Shown here: positions 44,728 to 53,850 of the stretch, piece by piece
How the letters are laid out: the number at the start of each line of letters is the position of its first letter
How positions within the stretch are numbered: the first letter of the stretch is position 1
NCBI GenBank assembly: GCA_013215105.1
Contig: JABSPL010000208.1
Span: 17,624 to 81,623 of the forward strand
Length of the DNA: 64,000 bases
Direction: 5' to 3'
DNA from: Flavobacteriaceae bacterium
Lineage (GTDB): Bacteria > Bacteroidota > Bacteroidia > Flavobacteriales > Flavobacteriaceae
The notes under the pieces: model-generated
The model's database searches: none
The model's input: the letters and a program-made list of their open reading frames with translations, nothing else
What the model was told of the DNA's origin: nothing
Translations under genes and position numbers: made by a program

Positions 44728-45159
44728 TCATCCTTTATCCAAATATCTTCTTTTGACTAATAGCATCTGAGTAATGAACATAATACCAACAATAGAAATA
44801 AAGTATATACTTTTGGTTGATATATCAATACTAGGAATACTAATACTAGGAATATTTAGGCTAGGCATACTCACCTTAGGTAGGTTTATATAGTCCGAGA
44901 TACCAAACCAACCGTCATTAGATGGGTTGATTATAAGTATAGCTACTAGCGATAATACAGAAATAACACCTAATATAGCCCACCAACTTTTACTGATAAG
45001 TGGCTTGTAAGCCCCAGTAATAGACTGACCAGTTATTTTTTCCGCCATAATACCGTCCATAACTGAAGATGTGAAGTTAGACGAAGGAGAATCTAAGTCT
45101 AAATCCCTTAATAACTTATCTGTATAGACTTCTATGTCTTTTATATTTTTATCATCCAT
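44728..45159 (-). CDS. Putative membrane partner (anti-sigma-like) of the ECF sigma factor
   Basis: Membrane protein of 143 aa. An N-terminal cytoplasmic region (1-55, VYTDKLLRDLDLDSPSSNFTSSVMDGIM) resembles the sigma-binding start of flavobacterial anti-sigma-like proteins. Two membrane helices follow (about 58-78 and 117-134). Between them, residues 93-114 repeat a five-residue x-P-S-x-x unit (MPSLN, IPSIS, IPSID). Its start overlaps the sigma-factor stop by 8 bp, which supports functional pairing. No zinc-finger anti-sigma motif is seen, so the inhibitory role is inferred from position. Confidence 0.8.
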   Translation of the reverse strand: MDDKNIKDIEVYTDKLLRDLDLDSPSSNFTSSVMDGIMAEKITGQSITGAYKPLISKSWWAILGVISVLSLVAILIINPSNDGWFGISDYINLPKVSMPSLNIPSISIPSIDISTKSIYFISIVGIMFITQMLLVKRRYLDKG

Positions 45160-45724
45160 AATAGTTAAGTGTTTCTGGTTCTAATTGTTCTTTTAATATA
45201 ATTGCCAATTTCTGCCTGGCTCTGAATAGTTTTATTTTAGCATTGTTTACTTTCATACCCGTTATATCCGATATCTCTTTCAGCGACATATCTTCAAAAT
45301 AATGAAGAGTCAGCAAAGAACTATAGTCTGCAGGTAGTAGCTTCATACACCGATTGACCAATATATTTCTTTCATCCCGTTCTATACTGTCACTTGCCCC
45401 CTCGCTACTTATTATCTTTGACGAATTAAACTCATCTATAGTTACAGTATCGTATTTTTTACCCTTTATTTTATCAAGAGAACTGTAGTAAATGATGCGA
45501 TATAACCAAGTAGAAAACTTAGCCTTTCCTTCAAATTTACTAAGCCCCTTAAAAGCTTTCATAAATCCGTCTTGTGCTACCTCTTCGGCTATTTCAGTGT
45601 TTTTGACTATGCTATTTGCCAAGGTGAAAGCCATATTTTTATACTTATCAACAAGCACTCCAAAAGAATTGCTATCTCCTTTTAATATTTTATCGATATA
45701 ATATTTGTCCTCCCTTTCTTCCAT
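45152..45724 (-). CDS. ECF-type RNA polymerase sigma factor
   Basis: Sigma-70-family factor of 190 aa. Region 2 is seen in DSNSFGVLVDKYKNMAFTLANSIVKNTEIAEEVAQDGFMKAFKGLSKFEGKAKFSTWLYRIIYYSSLDKIK and region 4 in MKLLPADYSSLLTLHYFEDMSLKEISDITGMKVNNAKIKLFRARQKL. It steers RNA polymerase to a small stress-type regulon. The overlapping downstream membrane protein is its probable anti-sigma factor. No autoregulatory promoter was recognised upstream. Confidence 0.96.
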   Translation of the reverse strand: MEEREDKYYIDKILKGDSNSFGVLVDKYKNMAFTLANSIVKNTEIAEEVAQDGFMKAFKGLSKFEGKAKFSTWLYRIIYYSSLDKIKGKKYDTVTIDEFNSSKIISSEGASDSIERDERNILVNRCMKLLPADYSSLLTLHYFEDMSLKEISDITGMKVNNAKIKLFRARQKLAIILKEQLEPETLNYYG

Positions 45725-45957
45725 AAATAGTTTGACGAAGTTCTCTTTCTAAGGTTACACTTCATTACAGTAAAAATAAACATTTTATTTAACACAGCTA
45801 TATATAGACTACTATAAAGAATCAACTTTAACTAATTTTATTATCTAATAGGTTTTTTTTAGTGATATTTATTTAAATTTTACATATATAACCCTATGCT
45901 TTTAGGTTTTTATTAGTATATTTACTACAAATTGCCATCTGTTATAGACATATACAA

Positions 45958-46605
45958 ATGAAAAAAGTAATATTATTAAACATAATACTATTCTCTACGG
46001 TAATATTCTCTCAAGAGTTCTCCGTGAAAGGAGGCTATACTTTATCTAATTTAGGCTTCGAACCAGGTTATGGAGAAACGACATCGACCCTATCAGGATT
46101 TCATGCAGGACTTACAATAGGTTTTGACATTGGAGAAACTTATGGTTTTGAAACAGGCTTGATATATATTAAAAAAGGAGAAAACAACAAATTAATAAGC
46201 TATGATAATTTCTTGAGGCTATCTGTAGTAAACAGAAAAATAAGTATATCATTTATTAGTGTTCCTATGAATTTCAAGTATTACTCAAATAATATATATC
46301 TCAAAGCAGGTCCTTATATCGCTTTTGCTTTATCGGGCTCGGTAGAAACAGAAAGCTTAGAGGATAGCACAATAGAAAATATTAAATTCGGTAATAAATC
46401 AGGTGAAATAAAAACCTTGGATCTCGGGTTTTCTTTAGGTATAGGGTATCAGCTAACCAAACATATATCGTCAGAAATATCTACAGACTTAGGGCTTATT
46501 AATATGTCTAATATTAATGAAATAAGAACTAGATCTTTAAATCTATCTATAGTTTATTTTTTTCCCCTTAGTACTCAAACTACCTTTGCATCTCCTTACA
46601 GATAA
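45958..46605 (+). CDS. PorT-like outer-membrane beta-barrel protein
   Basis: Exported protein of 215 aa with signal peptide (1-19, ending FSQ). The mature part has repeated beta strands (FSVKGGYTLSNLGFEPG, TLSGFHAGLTIGFDIGETYGFETGLIYIKKG, IYLKAGPYIAFALSGS, LDLGFSLGIGYQLTKHISSEISTDLGLINM). This is the outer-membrane beta-barrel (PorT/OMP_b-brl_2) pattern of Bacteroidota. It lies divergently from the ECF sigma gene across 233 bp, so it is a possible target of that sigma factor (inference). Confidence 0.87.
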   Translation: MKKVILLNIILFSTVIFSQEFSVKGGYTLSNLGFEPGYGETTSTLSGFHAGLTIGFDIGETYGFETGLIYIKKGENNKLISYDNFLRLSVVNRKISISFISVPMNFKYYSNNIYLKAGPYIAFALSGSVETESLEDSTIENIKFGNKSGEIKTLDLGFSLGIGYQLTKHISSEISTDLGLINMSNINEIRTRSLNLSIVYFFPLSTQTTFASPYR

Positions 46606-46821
46606 AGATAATATTCCCAGCTTGACAGTGACACTCTATATTATTTACCAATAAAATTAAGATTATCAAAAAATTTAACTCTCAGATTATTAAAGCTTTT
46701 AGTCATAATTGTTTGTTCTGTGTTTGTATTAATTATTTTTTATTGAAACTACTGTAACCTCTACAACTTAAACCACGTCTTATAGATAAGAAATAGTTTT
46801 AATAATTAAATATAAAATATC

Positions 46822-47172
46822 ATGGGATCAGAAATAGTAATAATGCCAATAATGTTAGGAGTAGTATTCGGAATAGCTTACTTATACTTTTCGACAAGAA
46901 ACAGAGAAAGACTTGCCTTAATAGAGAAAGGAGTAGACGCTAGTGTGTTTATGAAAGGAAGACAACGCACCTCTCCCGTATGGAAAGTACTTATACTTAA
47001 CCTTTCTATGTTGCTGATGAGTATAGGTGTAGGTATATTTGTAGCCGCTTTATTAGAAATGGCGTTACAAATGAAAGATGATATAATATATCCTTCTGTA
47101 ATATTTGCTTTTTCGGGATTAGGACTGTTTATAGGTTTCAATCTTACCAAAAAAATGGACGATAAAGCTTAA
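46822..47172 (+). CDS. Small membrane protein, DUF6249-like
   Basis: Inner-membrane protein of 116 aa with three hydrophobic helices (about 5-22, 50-75, 86-108). The first is followed by the strongly conserved YFSTRNRERLALIEKGVDASVF, a segment I associate with the DUF6249 family of Bacteroidota. It ends in a charged tail (NLTKKMDDKA). In many relatives this gene follows an ECF sigma factor gene; here that pair lies about 1 kb away on the other strand. Function unknown. Confidence 0.83.
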   Translation: MGSEIVIMPIMLGVVFGIAYLYFSTRNRERLALIEKGVDASVFMKGRQRTSPVWKVLILNLSMLLMSIGVGIFVAALLEMALQMKDDIIYPSVIFAFSGLGLFIGFNLTKKMDDKA

Positions 47173-47512
47173 GTAAACTGTAATAATTAAACAAACACGC
47201 CCTCTATGTTTCTCAACCGAATATAGAGGGCGTGTTTGTTATATCAACCTCGTAAATAAACACATCCGATTAGTTATTTATCCCCATATTCAAACTACAT
47301 AACCGACTTGTAGATAACCATATATATATATTATGATAATATATATAATAGAACTAAAAATATCAATTTTATAAAACATTTCACTAATATATCTGTTTGG
47401 TTAATAGTCTAGGTAACTTATCTTTTACAAAATATTAAATACTTTTTATTTTGTTAAAGATAAAAAAAGTATAGCTTTACTAATTAAATTTCAAAAAATC
47501 AATTTGATAGCT
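47173..47512. other. Intergenic region with terminator and AT palindrome
   Basis: Holds the strong terminator at 47191-47239 and a perfect 25-bp AT-only palindrome (47323-47347, arms of 12 around a G). The remainder is AT-rich with no gene or clear promoter. Confidence 0.5.
47191..47240. terminator. Strong intrinsic terminator
   Basis: A perfect 17-bp stem (47191-47207 with 47223-47239, core CACGCCCTCTAT) and 15-nt loop, with A and T flanks suited to both directions. Confidence 0.88.
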
Positions 47513-47959
47513 ATGAATTCAAGTAAAATTAAGAGAATATTGTTTACAGTTTGTCTAATGGTGTTTGTTAATGCTTCCGGGCAAGACACCATATACCTAG
47601 ACGCAAATAAAAAAAGTATTTTTATAAAGAAAGACGCCTATTTTTTTAGGATATATTCTAACTACTCTGATAAAGAAAAAAGGCATTTCACTCAGTTGTA
47701 CAACACAGACGGTGTTATTCTATATGATAAAACATATAAAACCAAACATAGGAAAAAGCTTTTAAAAAGTACTTACTGGCACGAAACAGGAGAAAAACAT
47801 TCTTATTATCGATTTAAATCAAGAAAATCTTATCTGACCACTTATTGGGAAAATGGTAATATAAAAAAGAAGACTGTTCATTCTAAAGGTCAGTTAAAAG
47901 AAGGGCACAGCTGGAATGAAAAAGGCGATATAGTGGAATACGTACATAAAATTAGGTGA
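47513..47959 (+). CDS. Small exported protein with MORN-like repeats
   Basis: Exported protein of 148 aa. I use the ATG at 47513 rather than a TTG 9 bp earlier. The signal peptide is about residues 1-25 (VFVNASGQ). The mature part is rich in lysine and aromatic residues. Its second half has YWHETGEKHSYYRF, YWENGNIKKKTVH and SWNEKGDIVEYV, which look like the G-x-x-x-x-Y units of YwqK/MORN-type repeats seen in Bacteroidota proteins. A terminator follows. Function unknown. Confidence 0.7.
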   Translation: MNSSKIKRILFTVCLMVFVNASGQDTIYLDANKKSIFIKKDAYFFRIYSNYSDKEKRHFTQLYNTDGVILYDKTYKTKHRKKLLKSTYWHETGEKHSYYRFKSRKSYLTTYWENGNIKKKTVHSKGQLKEGHSWNEKGDIVEYVHKIR

Positions 47960-48006
47960 TTTTATGTGAAAGGTAAAATATATTTATAGTGAATAACTAT
48001 TAACAT

Positions 48007-48048
48007 AAAAAAGCCTATCTAAATTAAAATTTAGATAGGCTTTTTTTA
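48007..48048. terminator. Bidirectional intrinsic terminator
   Basis: An 18-bp stem (48007-48024 with 48029-48046) with a 4-nt loop and A/T runs on both sides, between convergent genes. Confidence 0.93.
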
Positions 48049-48063
48049 AAAGATGTGTCTTTG

Positions 48064-49914
48064 CTACTTAGTATCAGAGTTGTTTTCTTTGTTTATATCT
48101 GCCATATAATTTTTGACATCTATATGAGCTTCAACTATATTTTTACTGGTTTTTACCGAGTAACTAGGGTTTCCCCATGCCCACGATTCCAAAACAGTTG
48201 CCTTAGTTGGCTTATGCCCTCTAGCCATTCTCAAAGGAATATGAAATTCTTCAGTAGTTCCGTCCTCGTACTTAACGCTTAAGTCTATAGGCATAGGCAT
48301 TCTACCTATTCTCGATAAACTTATATTGTTACTATCAGCTATTTTTACGCTGTAGTCTATAGTATGAGTAGTTTGAGTCCATTCGTTCAAATACCAATCC
48401 AATTCCATATCCGAAACTTTTTCGGCAGTTCTTTTTATATCGTTAGGTGTAGGATGCTTAAAGCTGAAATCTTTAAAGTATTTCAATATAGTTTTATCTA
48501 CATTTTCTTTACCTATTATATGTCTCAATTGAGCCAAAAACAAAGAACCTTTACTATAACTAGCAACACCATAAGCAAAGTTATAGTTGTACCTGTCTCC
48601 GTGAGTACTCATTGGCTCTTCTATTTTAGCATCTACTAATCTAAAATAAGAACTATAAGAACCTTCCAAAGGATCGATACTTGGGTCAACTCCTAACAAA
48701 TCATTTTCTATATAAGCACTTATATAAGTAGTAAAACCTTCATCCATCCACGGGTGTTTACTCTCGTTACTTGCTAACAAAAACTGAAACCAAGTATGAG
48801 CCAATTCGTGAGCTGTAACTCCCATAAGGCTTTCTTCTGACCTTTCTCCAGTTATCAAAGTACACATAGCGTACTCCATACCTCCATCACCTCCTTGTAT
48901 TACCGAATACTGCTTATAAGGATACTCTCCTATATGAGTATTATAATACTCTAACATTTTAACAGTAGATGGTTGTAATTTCTTCCAGTTTTCTTTTATT
49001 TCTTTATTGTTTTTATACAAAAAATGAAGGTCTGTACCTTTTGATGTTTTAACTATATCATGAGAATAATCTTTATCGGCAGCCCAAGTGAAATCATGTA
49101 CTTTAGGTGCTACAAAATGCCAGTCTAGTTTTCTGTTTTTATTCTTTTTATAAGTTTTTTTCTTAAACTTAACTCCCTTGTCTTGGTAACCATGACCTAT
49201 TTCGTTAGGGTTTTGCAAATAACCAGTACCTCCTATAGTATATCTTTCGTCTAAGTGTATAGTTACATCAAAATCTCCCCATACTGCATGAAATTCTCTT
49301 GCTACATAAGGGTGAGCATGCCATCCTTCGAAGTCATATTCTGCCATTTTAGGATACCATTGAGTCATAGAAAGTGCTACACCTTCTTTGTTGTTTCTTC
49401 CCGAACGACGTATCTGAACTGGTACCTGACCTTTGAAAACCATATCGAAAGTAGTACTTTCGCCTGGCTTAATAGCTTTGGCTAGTTTAACTTCCAAAAC
49501 AGTACCTTCTACTTTATATTCTAAGGCAGTTCCATCTTGACTAAGAGAAGATACTTTTATAAAACCTATTTCATCTTCTTTTAACAAAGATATTCTACTC
49601 TGATATTTCGGGTTTTCTCTATCTCCCAAATTATTGGTCATTCTACCATCAGGGTCTTTTATGTTTTGTAACCTCATGTCCATCTGGCTTCCTGGTTGGA
49701 AAGCATTAAAATAAAGGTGATAATAAACTTTATTAAGTTCTTCTGGAGAATTGTTGGTATAAACTAATTTTTGCTTACCATCGTACTGATAGTTTTCTAT
49801 GTCAAAATCTATGTCCATAGTATAGTCTACATGTTGTTGCCAATAGCTAGTATTCTGCGATTGAGCTATAAAAGCCATAAATAAGGCTCCTAAAAAAAGG
49901 AATGTTTTTTTCAT
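48064..49914 (-). CDS. Exported M1-family metallopeptidase
   Basis: Exported zinc peptidase of 616 aa with a signal peptide (1-19, IAQSQ). The N-terminal beta domain begins YDGKQKLVYTNNSPEELNKVYYHLYFNAFQPGS. The catalytic domain has GDGGMEYAMCTLI in place of GAMEN, the zinc motif HELAHTWFQ and the third ligand in WMDEGFTTYISAY. It differs clearly from the M1 lipoprotein at 19768-21612. It lacks a T9SS signal, so it is probably periplasmic. fbp lies 45 bp upstream on the same strand. Confidence 0.95.
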   Translation of the reverse strand: MKKTFLFLGALFMAFIAQSQNTSYWQQHVDYTMDIDFDIENYQYDGKQKLVYTNNSPEELNKVYYHLYFNAFQPGSQMDMRLQNIKDPDGRMTNNLGDRENPKYQSRISLLKEDEIGFIKVSSLSQDGTALEYKVEGTVLEVKLAKAIKPGESTTFDMVFKGQVPVQIRRSGRNNKEGVALSMTQWYPKMAEYDFEGWHAHPYVAREFHAVWGDFDVTIHLDERYTIGGTGYLQNPNEIGHGYQDKGVKFKKKTYKKNKNRKLDWHFVAPKVHDFTWAADKDYSHDIVKTSKGTDLHFLYKNNKEIKENWKKLQPSTVKMLEYYNTHIGEYPYKQYSVIQGGDGGMEYAMCTLITGERSEESLMGVTAHELAHTWFQFLLASNESKHPWMDEGFTTYISAYIENDLLGVDPSIDPLEGSYSSYFRLVDAKIEEPMSTHGDRYNYNFAYGVASYSKGSLFLAQLRHIIGKENVDKTILKYFKDFSFKHPTPNDIKRTAEKVSDMELDWYLNEWTQTTHTIDYSVKIADSNNISLSRIGRMPMPIDLSVKYEDGTTEEFHIPLRMARGHKPTKATVLESWAWGNPSYSVKTSKNIVEAHIDVKNYMADINKENNSDTK

Positions 49915-49959
49915 TGTGTGTTTTTATTAAAAATAAGTGACTAATTTAGGTTAAAAATT

Positions 49960-50964
49960 CTATTTATTCATAAAATCTTCGGCTTTCTCTACCATTTTTT
50001 TACTTCCGCAGAAAAACGAGACTCTTTCGTGTAATTCGGTAGGCTTTATTTCCATTATTCTATTTTTACCATCCGAAGCTTTTCCTTTGGCTTGTTCTGC
50101 CAAAAATGCCATAGGATTACATTCGTAAAGTAATCTTAATTTCCCTTTAGGTGATTTTTTACTCTTCGGATATATATAAATACCTCCTTTTATCATGTTT
50201 CTGTGAAAATCAGAAACCAAAGAACCTATATATCTTGAAGTATATGCCTCTTTACCATCATCTTCCGATTGACAATATTTTATATAATCTTTTACTCCTT
50301 GGTCGAAATGTATATAATTACCTTCGTTTATAGAATATATATTCCCCATTTCAGAAAATTCCATATTAGGATGAGATAAATAGAAGGTCCCCATAGCAGG
50401 ATTTAAAGTAAAACCATTAACACCATGCCCTGTAGTATAAACCAACATAGTTGATGTACCATAAACTACATAACCAGCAGCTACTTGATTAACACCTTTT
50501 TGTAAAAAATCTTCTTTAGTTACCGGAGTGCCCACAGGAGTAACCCTATGATATATAGAAAATATAGTCCCTACCGATACGTTTACGTCTATATTAGACG
50601 AACCATCCAAAGGATCCATCAATACGATGTATTTATTCTCATTGTTTCCTGTCTTACCGTGAACAGATACAAAATCGTCTTCTTCTTCACTTGCTATTCC
50701 ACAAACTATTTCTCTGTTTATAAGAGTTTGCATAAATACTTCGTTGGCGTATACATCTAGTTTTTGTTGATCTTCTCCTTGTATATTAGTCTCTCCTGCG
50801 TTACCAAGTATATCAACCAAACCAGCTTTATTAACCTCATGATTAACTACTTTGGCAGCTAGCCTTATAGAATTTATAAGCCTCGACAACTCCCCAGACG
50901 AGTATTGAAAATGTTGTTGGTTTTCTATTATGAATTCCCCTAGCGTAATATTTTTTTTGCTCAT
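49960..50964 (-). CDS. fbp: Class I fructose-1,6-bisphosphatase
   Basis: Gluconeogenic enzyme of 334 aa that hydrolyses fructose-1,6-bisphosphate. Metal-site and substrate motifs are [33 protein letters not shown], and [23 protein letters not shown], with the C-terminal [22 protein letters not shown]. Length is normal for class I FBPase. A minus-strand -7 box (TAAATTTG) lies at 50994-51001. An M1 peptidase gene follows with 45 bp spacing. Confidence 0.98.
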   Translation of the reverse strand: MSKKNITLGEFIIENQQHFQYSSGELSRLINSIRLAAKVVNHEVNKAGLVDILGNAGETNIQGEDQQKLDVYANEVFMQTLINREIVCGIASEEEDDFVSVHGKTGNNENKYIVLMDPLDGSSNIDVNVSVGTIFSIYHRVTPVGTPVTKEDFLQKGVNQVAAGYVVYGTSTMLVYTTGHGVNGFTLNPAMGTFYLSHPNMEFSEMGNIYSINEGNYIHFDQGVKDYIKYCQSEDDGKEAYTSRYIGSLVSDFHRNMIKGGIYIYPKSKKSPKGKLRLLYECNPMAFLAEQAKGKASDGKNRIMEIKPTELHERVSFFCGSKKMVEKAEDFMNK

Positions 50965-51315
50965 CTGATATATTTTATTTTATATTGATTCTACAAATTT
51001 AAGTTTATTTATAACTAGTATCCGATAAAAACATAAAAAAACTGTAATTTATCTAAAAATTACAGCTCTTTAAGTTATCGTTGGGTTTTTCGGGGGGTCT
51101 ACTCTGATTTAATATTGAATTTCTTTTCTCTAAACTACTCACAATCAATAGCTTATACTGTAAAAATACAACATATGTACCTATTCCACAAATCTATCCT
51201 GACTTAATTCATTACTACACAGGTACTTAGCTTATTTAATCTTCTTTTAAATATTATATTTTATTTTATTTTACAACAATAAATATTATATTTGTTAGTA
51301 AACAAGCATCAAACA
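50965..51315. other. Divergent intergenic region with promoters and a minus-strand terminator
   Basis: Contains the fbp -7 box (50994-51001, minus), an intrinsic terminator reading on the minus strand (51034-51065) and the GNAT -7 box (TATATTTG 51287-51294, plus). No gene seen. Confidence 0.6.
51034..51065 (-). terminator. Intrinsic terminator on the minus strand
   Basis: A 9-bp stem (51042-51050 with 51057-51065, CTGTAATTT) followed on the minus strand by seven T. It lies upstream of the fbp promoter, so it cannot end fbp; it would stop transcripts coming from the rhodanese/phenylalanine hydroxylase side. Confidence 0.65.
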
Positions 51316-51840
51316 ATGGAAAAACTAAAGACATTTGAAACAGAAAGATTGTTGATAACACCTACCACTATCAAGGATGCTAAGTTAATCTATGACCTTA
51401 TGAATAACCCTAAATTCATAAAATATGTAGGAAACAGAAAAATAAACAGCATCCAAAAAGCCGAAAAGTATATAGAACAAAATATAAAACCTCAGTTTGA
51501 CAGACTAGGCTACGGGGGTTATACAATTACTACAAAACAAGGTAATAATAAAATAGGCACCTGCGGTTTGTTTGACCGAGACGGACTAGAAGGTATAGAC
51601 ATAGGTTTTGGACTTTTGCCCGAATTCGAAGGTAAAGGCTACGCTCTAGAATCGGCTATAGAACTGAGAAATGCAGCTTTTGAAGTTTTGGGTATAGATA
51701 CAATAAGCGCCATTACCAACAAAGAAAATAAAGCCTCTCAAAAACTTATAGAAAGGCTAGGTTTGATTCTAAAAGGCACAACAAAACTACCTGATGAAGA
51801 TACCGAATTATTTCTTTACCATCAAAAGAAGACTCTTTAG
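51316..51840 (+). CDS. GNAT-family N-acetyltransferase (RimJ-like)
   Basis: Acetyl-CoA-dependent enzyme of 174 aa. I start at the ATG at 51316: the alternative TTG at 51292 lies inside the -7 box. The N-terminus FETERLLITPTTIKDAKLIYDLMNNPKFIKYVG is typical of the RimJ/RimL-like group, and acetyl-CoA is bound by LPEFEGKGYALESAIELRNAAFEVLGIDTISAITNKENKASQKLIERLGL. The substrate is unknown. Its last 33 bp overlap the end of the convergent rhodanese gene. Confidence 0.92.
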   Translation: MEKLKTFETERLLITPTTIKDAKLIYDLMNNPKFIKYVGNRKINSIQKAEKYIEQNIKPQFDRLGYGGYTITTKQGNNKIGTCGLFDRDGLEGIDIGFGLLPEFEGKGYALESAIELRNAAFEVLGIDTISAITNKENKASQKLIERLGLILKGTTKLPDEDTELFLYHQKKTL

Positions 51841-52101
51841 ACCTCCTCCATTTATTATATCTATACCATGCTGCATTAAAAAATCGGTAGCATGCTGGCT
51901 CCTAATACCCGATTTACATATAGCAACCACAGGAACATTTAAGTCTTTTATAGCTTCTATATTTTCGGGAATAGTATCCAAAACTATATGTGTAGATCCA
52001 GGTATATTTTCCTCATTATACTCCATATGTGTTCTTACATCCAATATTACAGCTCCATTTTTAAGATACTCTTCTACTTTTATATAATTAACTCCTCCCA
52101 T
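51808..52101 (-). CDS. Single-domain rhodanese-like protein
   Basis: Cytoplasmic sulfur-transfer-like protein of 97 aa. One rhodanese domain: AVILDVRTHMEYNEENIPGSTHIVL and the active-site loop CKSGIRS with its catalytic cysteine, then GGGLKSL. It shares one base with the end of the phenylalanine hydroxylase gene upstream, so the two are translated together. It overlaps the convergent GNAT gene by 33 bp. Confidence 0.93.
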   Translation of the reverse strand: MGGVNYIKVEEYLKNGAVILDVRTHMEYNEENIPGSTHIVLDTIPENIEAIKDLNVPVVAICKSGIRSQHATDFLMQHGIDIINGGGLKSLLLMVKK

Positions 52102-53831
52102 TATTTTATTAATTCTAATCCGTTTTTTATTAAATTTTTATTTTCTTTTATTCCATTTAGGTAAGTCAATAATTCGTTTTCGAAACTATCATACTTCCCA
52201 AAAGTAAGCTCGTATATTTCCAAACAAATAAGCCATTCTCCAGAATAATTATCTTTTATTAGTTGAAACACCTCTTTTAACTCCTCTATTTCAAACTCTT
52301 TAGCTTCTCTTATTATTCTTACTTTTTTGTAAAGATCATCCAGTTTAACTTGCTCTTCCGAATATTTTATTTTTATAGTTTTATTGTCCGAAATACGCCC
52401 CATATCTTCAAAAGAAGTTTCGCAAGCAGCACCTGCATAAGCCGAAACAATAGTTTTACCGACTATCATATCGTAAGTCCCCCAACTAGGGTCGAACAAA
52501 ATAGTGTCGTTAAGACTAACTGTACATTGCTCAAAAGAAATAAGAATTATCTTACCTTGTACATTTCTACGCCCTGTTATTATCTTACCTTTTACAGTAA
52601 TACCTCCTTCAAAAACCAATGTAGTAACCAATCCTTCTTCTATATTATAACGTTCCAAATCACTAGGAGTCATGTCTTCTATAGCCAAGTTACTATTTTT
52701 TAATTTTCCTATAGGACTACCAAAACCTTCTTTATGATACTGAGTAGCATGCCCTATAAGCTCGGTATTTCGGTAAGAAAGTGCTGTACCCCCTGTCGTT
52801 TGTATATAAATAGGATTGTCTTCAGAATCTATAACATTAGTAAAAACACCTGAAACCTGAACACCTGTACTTAATTCTATAGTTCCTATATTCCCCGACT
52901 CTACTAGTTTTTTAACTCCATAAAGTCCTCCTTTACGTACTGCCATAGTATTAGCAAATTCTTCCAAAACTTTAGAAATATGAGCAAAACTAGGAGTTAT
53001 ATATAGCTGTGGCTGTGCTTTAGTTATGTCAAAACCTTTGTCTGCGGCGGCTATACTATAGGGTATCTTAGCTACATCTTCCGTCATACACCATTTGCTT
53101 TCACCTATAGACGACAACAAACCTGCTCCGTATATCTTAGGGTCTTCCATGCTACCTATCAATCCATATTCTACTGTCCACCAGTGCATATTTCTTATTT
53201 TGGACATTTCCGAAGGCTCTCCCATATTACTCTGAACCTCTACAATACTGTCTTCAGCAGTTTTTACTTCTTGCTTAGTCGAATTAGGATTTTCTTTAAG
53301 AATAGACAAAAGTCTTATGGCTTCATACAATTCAAAATCTTTGGCTGACGATATAGCTTTAGAACCTAGTTCTCCAAAACGGCGCAAATATTCGGCATAT
53401 TCCTTATTAGCAATTATAGGAGCATGACCAGCCGCTTCGTGTATTATATCGGGTGCTGGAGTGTATTCTATATGTTTAGTAGTGCGTATATCCGAGGCTA
53501 TAACCAGTACATTATAAGCCTGAAAAGCCATAAATGCGTTAGGAGGAATAAAGCCGTCAACACTAACTGCTGCCCAGCCTATATCTTTCAATATCCTGTT
53601 CATTCCTTCCATTTCGGGAATTACCTCGGTACTTATTCCTGTTTTTTTTAAGCCTTCTATATAGCTTTTATGGGCTACATCTTCCAAGTATTCAACATTA
53701 CTCCTCATCACATACCTCCAAGTTGCCTGATTTTTGGCAGTGTATTGATCGTAAGGTTGTTTCAATATATATTTATGTAGATATTTTGGTAACTTTTTGG
53801 TTATTTCGTTCAATTCTATCTCTTGCTTCAT
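52101..53831 (-). CDS. Aromatic amino acid (phenylalanine) hydroxylase with long C-terminal extension
   Basis: Iron- and pterin-dependent enzyme of 576 aa, likely phenylalanine 4-monooxygenase making tyrosine. Iron ligands are H131 and H136 in DIIHEAAGHAP and E221 in MHWWTVEYGLIG. The rest of the catalytic fold runs to about residue 320 (GAGLLSSIGESKWCM, LYITPSFAHISKVLEEF). The remaining ~250 residues, with beta-rich TGVQVSGVF and IKGKIITGRRNVQGKI segments, are not part of classic PAH; this long form is usual in Bacteroidota and its role is unknown. It is followed by a rhodanese gene overlapping by one base. Confidence 0.92.
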   Translation of the reverse strand: MKQEIELNEITKKLPKYLHKYILKQPYDQYTAKNQATWRYVMRSNVEYLEDVAHKSYIEGLKKTGISTEVIPEMEGMNRILKDIGWAAVSVDGFIPPNAFMAFQAYNVLVIASDIRTTKHIEYTPAPDIIHEAAGHAPIIANKEYAEYLRRFGELGSKAISSAKDFELYEAIRLLSILKENPNSTKQEVKTAEDSIVEVQSNMGEPSEMSKIRNMHWWTVEYGLIGSMEDPKIYGAGLLSSIGESKWCMTEDVAKIPYSIAAADKGFDITKAQPQLYITPSFAHISKVLEEFANTMAVRKGGLYGVKKLVESGNIGTIELSTGVQVSGVFTNVIDSEDNPIYIQTTGGTALSYRNTELIGHATQYHKEGFGSPIGKLKNSNLAIEDMTPSDLERYNIEEGLVTTLVFEGGITVKGKIITGRRNVQGKIILISFEQCTVSLNDTILFDPSWGTYDMIVGKTIVSAYAGAACETSFEDMGRISDNKTIKIKYSEEQVKLDDLYKKVRIIREAKEFEIEELKEVFQLIKDNYSGEWLICLEIYELTFGKYDSFENELLTYLNGIKENKNLIKNGLELIK

Positions 53832-53850
53832 AAATATATATTGTTAAGGT

